A program made the translations under genes and the position numbers. Below are positions 58,942 to 64,000 of a stretch of 64,000 bases of DNA, one piece after another (positions within the stretch are counted from its first letter, which is position 1; the number at the start of each line of letters is the position of its first letter). Origin of the DNA: Spinacia oleracea (Eukaryota > Streptophyta > Magnoliopsida > Caryophyllales > Amaranthaceae); the NCBI RefSeq assembly GCF_020520425.1, contig NC_079487.1, positions 130,160,385 to 130,224,384 on the forward strand, given 5' to 3'. The notes beneath the pieces are model-generated. The model did no database searches. It saw nothing but the letters and a program-made list of their open reading frames with translations, and was not told the origin of the DNA.

Positions 58942-59423
58942 GAGAAATTCCGAGTTAACCTTAGTGATTGGAAAAAATTATCAAATGGCATTTTCGTAAA
59001 TATTTTACTTGAAAATTGTAGGTAGTATAATGTTAGGTGTGGACTGTATATTTGAAGTTATTGATTGCATATTACTCGGTGTTGATTGTATACCACTTGC
59101 TGGTGACTGTATATGTTATGGTTGCTGATGAATTACTAAAATGCAATATTGTTCATTGGTAAGTGATTGACTGTATATTTATAGTTGTAGATTGTGTATT
59201 AGTAGAAGTTTATTGTATATTGTTAGCTGTTGACTGTATATTACATAGTTGTTGATGTATTATGAAAATACAGTAATGACCGTACATGGGCCCACATTTG
59301 ATGACATGTCACCGTACTTTAACCCAAAATTAATGGCATTTCCGTAATAAAATCATCAATTATTTACGAAAATGCCATTTAATTGGAAAATTTTTCCAAT
59401 CAAGATTAACTCGGAAGGGCTCG
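58942..59423. mobile_element. Mutator-type MITE with internal TGACTGTATATT repeats
   Basis: Flanked by the perfect 9-bp duplication AATAATGTG (58933-58941, 59424-59432). Arms share TTCCGAGTTAA, CTT.ATTGGAAAAA and AATGGCATTTTCGTAAATA in inverted order over about 60 bp. The centre is a degenerate repeat of (GTT)GACTGTATATT(A) units, about 25-30 bp apart. Confidence 0.88.
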
Positions 59424-59432
59424 AATAATGTG

Positions 59433-60274
59433 CCCACATAAAGCGCGAAAATACTAATATACCCTTACTTACTTCCTCTCTCCCATGAGTGATGAGTATT
59501 GAGTAGTGATGACTGATGAGTCCATGACCCATCCCTTCCTTGTTAACCGGCTATGACTCACTGAGTCACCGAATCACTATCATCATCACCGCCAATCCGC
59601 AGACACCGCCAGTGGTACGGTACCACCCGAAGTTACCATCCGAAATTGTTACGGAGTACTTGCCCCGTATTGTATTAGTTCTACCTTTCTTTTTATTGTT
59701 GTAAAGGACATTTATCTTCTTTTGCAAATTCTAATTACATACAGGTAAATAATGAACAATAGCAACGAAATATAAATTCCTTTACCTCGAAAGTTTAACC
59801 CAAATAATAATACAAATCTTACAAACGGTGGAAGGGGATTCAAACATGTGACATATTGTATACAAGGCAACAAGCTCTGTTCAGTGCCTTATTTTATTTA
59901 AACAAAAAAAACGTAAAACCACTAAAGGTACGTGTATAAGTTACTTTCACATGCTCATTGTAAAATATAAAGTCATTTGCATCCATCATTTACTTTGATA
60001 ATCATATCCACATAATACTCGACACACCACATAACTGTGTACCTGATCACTGAACATTCACCAACACAAATTCACCAACACAATCTACTTTATTAAATTG
60101 GAGAATACTTCGAGGTAAGACGGGTCCAACCGGAATAATGCATTGAATTTTTTGGACGTGACCAGGCTCGACCGCCTTTTGAGCAACTCTAATATAGACC
60201 TCTAAAAATAAAATATTCTAATTTGTTAAGAACTTACAAGATAGATCATCATGATTCCGGTGAAATCAATGTAC
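59433..60274. other. Intergenic stretch
   Basis: No coding exon or clear repeat. Short GATGAGTGATGA-like runs near 59485-59520. The last part is the truncated 3' side of the minus-strand WAT1 relic, where I searched for the missing C-terminal exon and found none. Confidence 0.4.
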
Positions 60275-61028
60275 CAATACGCTAAACTTCTGATCCATAG
60301 TAGCGGCATATGTTACACACTGGATTGCCCCCATCGTCACTATTAGTCCAGAAGCTCTAGTTGGATTTGGATACTTTTGTAGCAATTTTTCCTGTATCAC
60401 GTATCAAGATATAACATTAGCTTGACACTTGATCATATTTAAAATTAAAAACTGGTCGTACATTGATAATTACAAAATACAAATATTATATTATACCTCG
60501 ATAACGGTTGAGACTTTTGAGAAGATAGAGCTACCCATTGCTGCAAGAATGTCGTAATAGTCATGGTGTTTGAAAACATGTGGTTCTTGACCCTGAGGGC
60601 GATTGTAATCAATCTTGGCATTACCCACTTACGAGGCCCGAGCTCTATTATTGTCCCCATATAAAAGCTAACACATCCCCAACAACGGCGACAAGGGTGC
60701 CTACCGTCTTGGCTCTCCCAGCCTAACTATGTAGGTTTAAACTTTTCCGCCCAATTTAAAGAAAATCATGATAATTATGAATTAATTAATATAATTAATA
60801 CGCTTACCCCAAGTGAATAAATGTAATTACATGTGTTGAATCTTCGGAATCTTTAATATACATCTATTTTTAACATTTTTAATTAGAGAGAAATCAATAC
60901 TCCACACCCGAGTATGATGACAATGATCGATAAATGTAACTACTGGCAATAAGTTTGATATTGATGTTATAATCGTAGCCGAAGCTAACTCCAAACCCAC
61001 CACTAATAGATTACAGCTAACAACTCCC
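60275..61028 (-). pseudogene. WAT1-related (EamA) transporter fragment
   Basis: Minus-strand exon remains of a WAT1-type (nodulin MtN21/EamA) membrane transporter. 60908-61028: GVV start, VGLELASATIITSISNLLPVVTF, then a one-base frameshift before IIVIIL. About 60622-60725: GRAKTVGTLVAVVGDVLAFYMGTIIE. 60497 to about 60610: HHDYYDILAAMGSSIFSKV in a shifted frame. 60275-60391: KYPNPTRASGLIVTMGAIQC. Splice-like GT/AG borders remain, but the N-terminal exons and the second half are missing. It faces a homologous relic at 61989-63500. Confidence 0.8.
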
Positions 61029-61988
61029 CTGTAAATTAAAGTATATTCAAATGTCAAAGAAATGTTCATAAATTTACATTATACAACACATTTTACTTAT
61101 GATTATTAGTGCAGACCGATGTAAATCAACATGGTACAAGACACAACTTCTTCATGGGCGTGCGCACGAGAAAAAAAACAAAATTTAATCTACACGAATC
61201 CACATAGTTGTGACCGTAAACTAGCTGATTTATAATGTTCAACGTAAGTACGTGACCTATTAACATGCCTATATCTATACGAATTTGAGGCTATAGTTGG
61301 TAATTTCAATTTGGAAACATATTGTAATACACATCTTCGAGGTGGGTCTTGTTACACATCTCAAAATTACCTTTAATAATGTCCACTATTTTACTCCCTT
61401 TCCTAATCCGAACTATTAAAGGCTCAACAATCAAATTAGTGACGGATCCAACATTTTTATATTAGGTGAGCCGAAAGCTAAATTTTTTTATATTAGGTGA
61501 GTCGAAAGCTAATTTTCTAGTTTTCTTCAAAAAAAAGTTACAACAAACGTACTATAAACTAGATCTATATTTTGTTATCAAAAGAAAACTAATTTTATAT
61601 TTTGAGACTGAGGCAGAGTTATGATTAAATAATTGCATTCATTTGACATCAATTAATCCATAAATTTCCTTTAAATATCAATATATAATGCCTTATTAGG
61701 TAGTTAAAATGAGAAAGATAACATGTGAGTTCAATGCAATTACCAGTTTTAGAGATATTTTTACATATGTCAATTTATGTACCTATATAATTAATATATA
61801 TACAATATTTGTATAATATATGTATAATATATGTGCAATATATGTATTAAAAAAACTATAGGTTTGAACCTTCTACTTCAATGCAAGTTGTTAGATCTTT
61901 AATGCGCAAATATTATATGTAACACTACTACATACTACGTATGTAAGTTTTTATTTGATGTTAATATGCTTGTATTGATTAATTATAG
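61029..61988. other. Spacer between the two WAT1 relics
   Basis: About 0.96 kb of AT-rich sequence. The upstream exons that each WAT1 copy should have are not here on either strand. Contains a short direct repeat (TTTTTATATTAGGTGAG, 61455 and 61486 region). Confidence 0.5.
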
Positions 61989-63500
61989 GGGAGTAGTTAA
62001 ATATACTCTGACAATGGTGGGTTCGGAACTAGCTTCGGCGGCTTCAGTAACTGCAATATCAAACCTATTTCCGGCGATGACATTCATCATAGCCGTCATT
62101 CTCAGGTACATTTTGTTGAAGCAGTTAGAAATTTAATTAACTCTACTTTTCAACAATTGATGCAATTTCAAATACTTTTATGGAAATTAAAGAAGTGCCA
62201 AATACATTGGTTTGAATTAGAAATTTTTGTCTAATTACCCACTTCTCATATTAGTCTTATTGATAAAAATTACACCGGCTGAAATTGGAATTTTTAAAAT
62301 TTCATATTAGTTGATACGGTAGAAATTAGAAAATTTGGTTTAAATAAATCAGACCTAGTTGATTATAGGTCAGGTCGTACTTGATGCAAAAATATTGTCG
62401 GTTTCTGGACGGGCCTAAGGTTTATGCCTGGGCCGAAAACTTGTTTCTAAATCGAAAAATCCCTCTATTTTGGACACAAGTAGCGCACTGTTTAGAAAAT
62501 TTTAGAAGTTTGGACAAATTTATAAATTTTTTGTTTCTGGCTACCCCCAAAGCCCCAATTTTTTTAACCAAAACAAAAAATTATGCCCAAACTGAGTAAA
62601 CTGGCCAAGCAGACTTCCCTAGATTATGAGGTTTATTTAATTCATTTTTTTTGGCATTAAGATGATCCCTAAAATAGGAGGTTTATTTAATTTTCATATT
62701 TTTTTTAATTAGGAGGGAGACTTTCGACCTACATACTCGGGGAGGAAAAGCCAAGGTAATAGGCATAATCATGGCCATTGTCGAGTCAATTATCCCTGGG
62801 CTTTATAAGGGAGTAGTTATTTTCCTGCCTCACACTTCCCTGCAAGCTCTCAAGATCGATTTACTCCACCCCGAGGGAGTACCATTCTAGGGGCGCCATG
62901 AGATATTAGGCATACTTGCTGCGCTTGGGAGCTGTATTTTTCCGCAGCATCAGTCCTAATTTAGATATACATTATACGGAGTATATATGTACTTATTAAG
63001 TTAATTATGGCATTTTTTCTAGGATAAACACTTATGTATTTTCTCTTTGTATATTTTGTAAGGACAAGTTGTTGTAGATGTCTCCGAACCCTCCCAGAGT
63101 GAGTGGATTAACAGAAGGAATGGGAGCTGTGCAGTGTGTAATTTTTGCCGCTGTTACGGAGCGGAAGTCTTATCGTTGGGTGTTGTACTTCAACATTCAG
63201 GGAGCGATGTTATGCTATATGATAAGATATTGCCTTTTTTTTAAAAAAATAAATAAAAATTCTACGAAATATATAGATAAAAAATGTGGGGTCTAATACT
63301 CTAATTAACGAATTCAATTTGTAGACAACCATTTCTTCCGGTCTATTGACCGTCCTTACTAATTGGTGTATTGAACAAAATGGCGCTTTTTACGTATCTG
63401 TTTTTCGCCCAATTACTCTCATTATGGTAATTGTGGTTACCCCATTTTTTGTAAATGAGCCACTTCATGTAGGAATGGGAGTTCAGACTCCAGCCTGATA
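61989..63500 (+). pseudogene. WAT1-related (EamA) transporter fragment
   Basis: Plus-strand counterpart of the relic to its left. 61989-62105: GVVKYTLTMVGSELASAASV and ISNLFPAMTFIIAVILR. 62713 to about 62940: RETFDLHTRGGKAKVIGIIM, IPGLYKGVVIF, then an in-frame TAG before GRHEILGILAALGSCIF. About 63064-63230: DKLL, a TAG where the other copy has Gln, then SPNPPRVSGLTEGMGAVQC. About 63325-63500: TISSGLLTVLTNWCIEQNGA and FYVSVFRPITLIMVIVV, the second EamA half. The two premature stops and the missing N-terminal exons make it a pseudogene. Confidence 0.82.
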
Positions 63501-63569
63501 CTCACCAACTTAGAGGTACTCCTTTCTCCACCATTTCCCACTCCTCCACCCCTCCAATCATCTCTCCAC

Positions 63570-63850
63570 CCATCACGGTGAGATGGTTTCCGCCCCCCAT
63601 GGGCGCCTTTAAACTCAATTTCGACGGGTCATGTAAATCTTTTTTAGAAGCAACATGTATCATCATCAGAACATCAATGGCAAAACTATTTCAACAGTTT
63701 CTTTCAACCTAGGAAACACTAGCTCAAGTTTTTATGGCAGAAGTTATGACGCTACATAAAGGTCTTCAAGAAGCCCTCCGACTCAACATCAAAGAACTCC
63801 ACATCGAAGGTGACAATCTTCTTGTTATTAATAGGGAACTCCACAAGCTC
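63570..63850 (+). pseudogene. RNase H-like (RVT_3 type) fragment
   Basis: Plus-strand frames read RWFPPPMGAFKLNFDGSCK, with the first catalytic Asp. After a shift comes AEVMTLHKGLQEALRLNIKE followed by HIEGDNLLVINRELH, with the Glu and second Asp. This is the RNase H domain common in plant LINEs and stand-alone relics. It ends abruptly near 63855, where a new repeat (GGGATAGAGATAGGGAC...) begins. Confidence 0.72.
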
Positions 63851-64000
63851 GTTTGGTATGAGAAGGGGATAGAGATAGGGACAAAGATAGGTATAAGGAT
63901 AGGGAATTCATTAATTTTATCCTTATCTCTTGTTTGGCATGATATGGGAAATGTGTTGGGAATTGTTGGATAGAATAGAAAACAAAATAATAAACTTACA
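63851..64000. other. Start of an unidentified repeat at the right edge
   Basis: From TTTGGTATGAGAAGGGGATA on, the sequence is GATAGGG-rich and then TTATCCTTATCTC, as in a palindromic MITE. It interrupts the RNase H fragment; the window ends before its right border. Confidence 0.3.

Noticed and set aside
60445-61069. WAT1 as a functional gene, or two functional genes
   Set aside because: Both copies lack the N-terminal exons and carry in-frame stops or frameshifts, and the left copy also lacks the C-terminal half.

Overview
This is nuclear DNA of a flowering plant. The genes have GT-AG introns and plant protein families, and the spaces between them are filled with plant transposons (Ty3/gypsy LTR element, Stowaway, Tourist/Harbinger-like, Mutator-like, Helitron, LINE). 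A locus joining DUF6598-like domains to ribosome-inactivating-protein (RIP) remnants resembles the 60-kDa jasmonate-induced proteins. I recall such proteins from Amaranthaceae (beet, spinach, quinoa), so Caryophyllales is my guess; the order is inference.

Layout: 1.7-2.35 kb, a DMP (DUF679) membrane protein (-). 4.25-6.7 kb, NRPB10/RPABC5 in four exons (-). 7.58-10.34 kb, a decayed terminal-repeat element filled with an ATAGTAACT-type degenerate repeat. 10.9-15.0 kb, DPM3 (-), whose last exon is split off by a 3.7-kb intron holding a Helitron and a long-TIR Mutator-like element. 15.3-19.3 kb, five box C/D snoRNA-like units (-) in tandemly duplicated sequence, probably inside a 5' leader intron of the DPM3 transcription unit. 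20.6-27.2 kb, a complete but dead Ty3/gypsy retrotransposon (-); its left LTR carries a Stowaway and a Harbinger-like element, and the latter carries a heptamer satellite and another Stowaway. 29.0-32.0 kb, a three-exon DUF6598-like gene followed by RIP and DUF6598 remnants. 33-42.3 kb, a transposon graveyard including a 3.2-kb Mutator-like element with four tRNA-like sequences. 42.4-45.85 kb, SEC61 alpha (-), five coding exons. 47.1-58.5 kb, FHA2-like gene (-), three exons, with an 8.6-kb first intron containing an antisense LINE relic. 60.3-63.5 kb, two head-to-head WAT1-related pseudogenes. 63.57-63.85 kb, an RNase H fragment.

The six protein genes are all on the minus strand. They are unrelated single genes: RNA polymerase subunit, ER dolichol-phosphate-mannose synthase subunit, ER translocon, FHA-domain nuclear factor, DMP membrane protein, stress-type DUF6598 protein. 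Exon joins were derived by reading frame, splice dinucleotides and family alignment; for NRPB10, DPM3 and SEC61 alpha the joined length agrees with the family. For transposons, target-site duplications were read directly, and two insertions in the left LTR are confirmed by the undisturbed right LTR.
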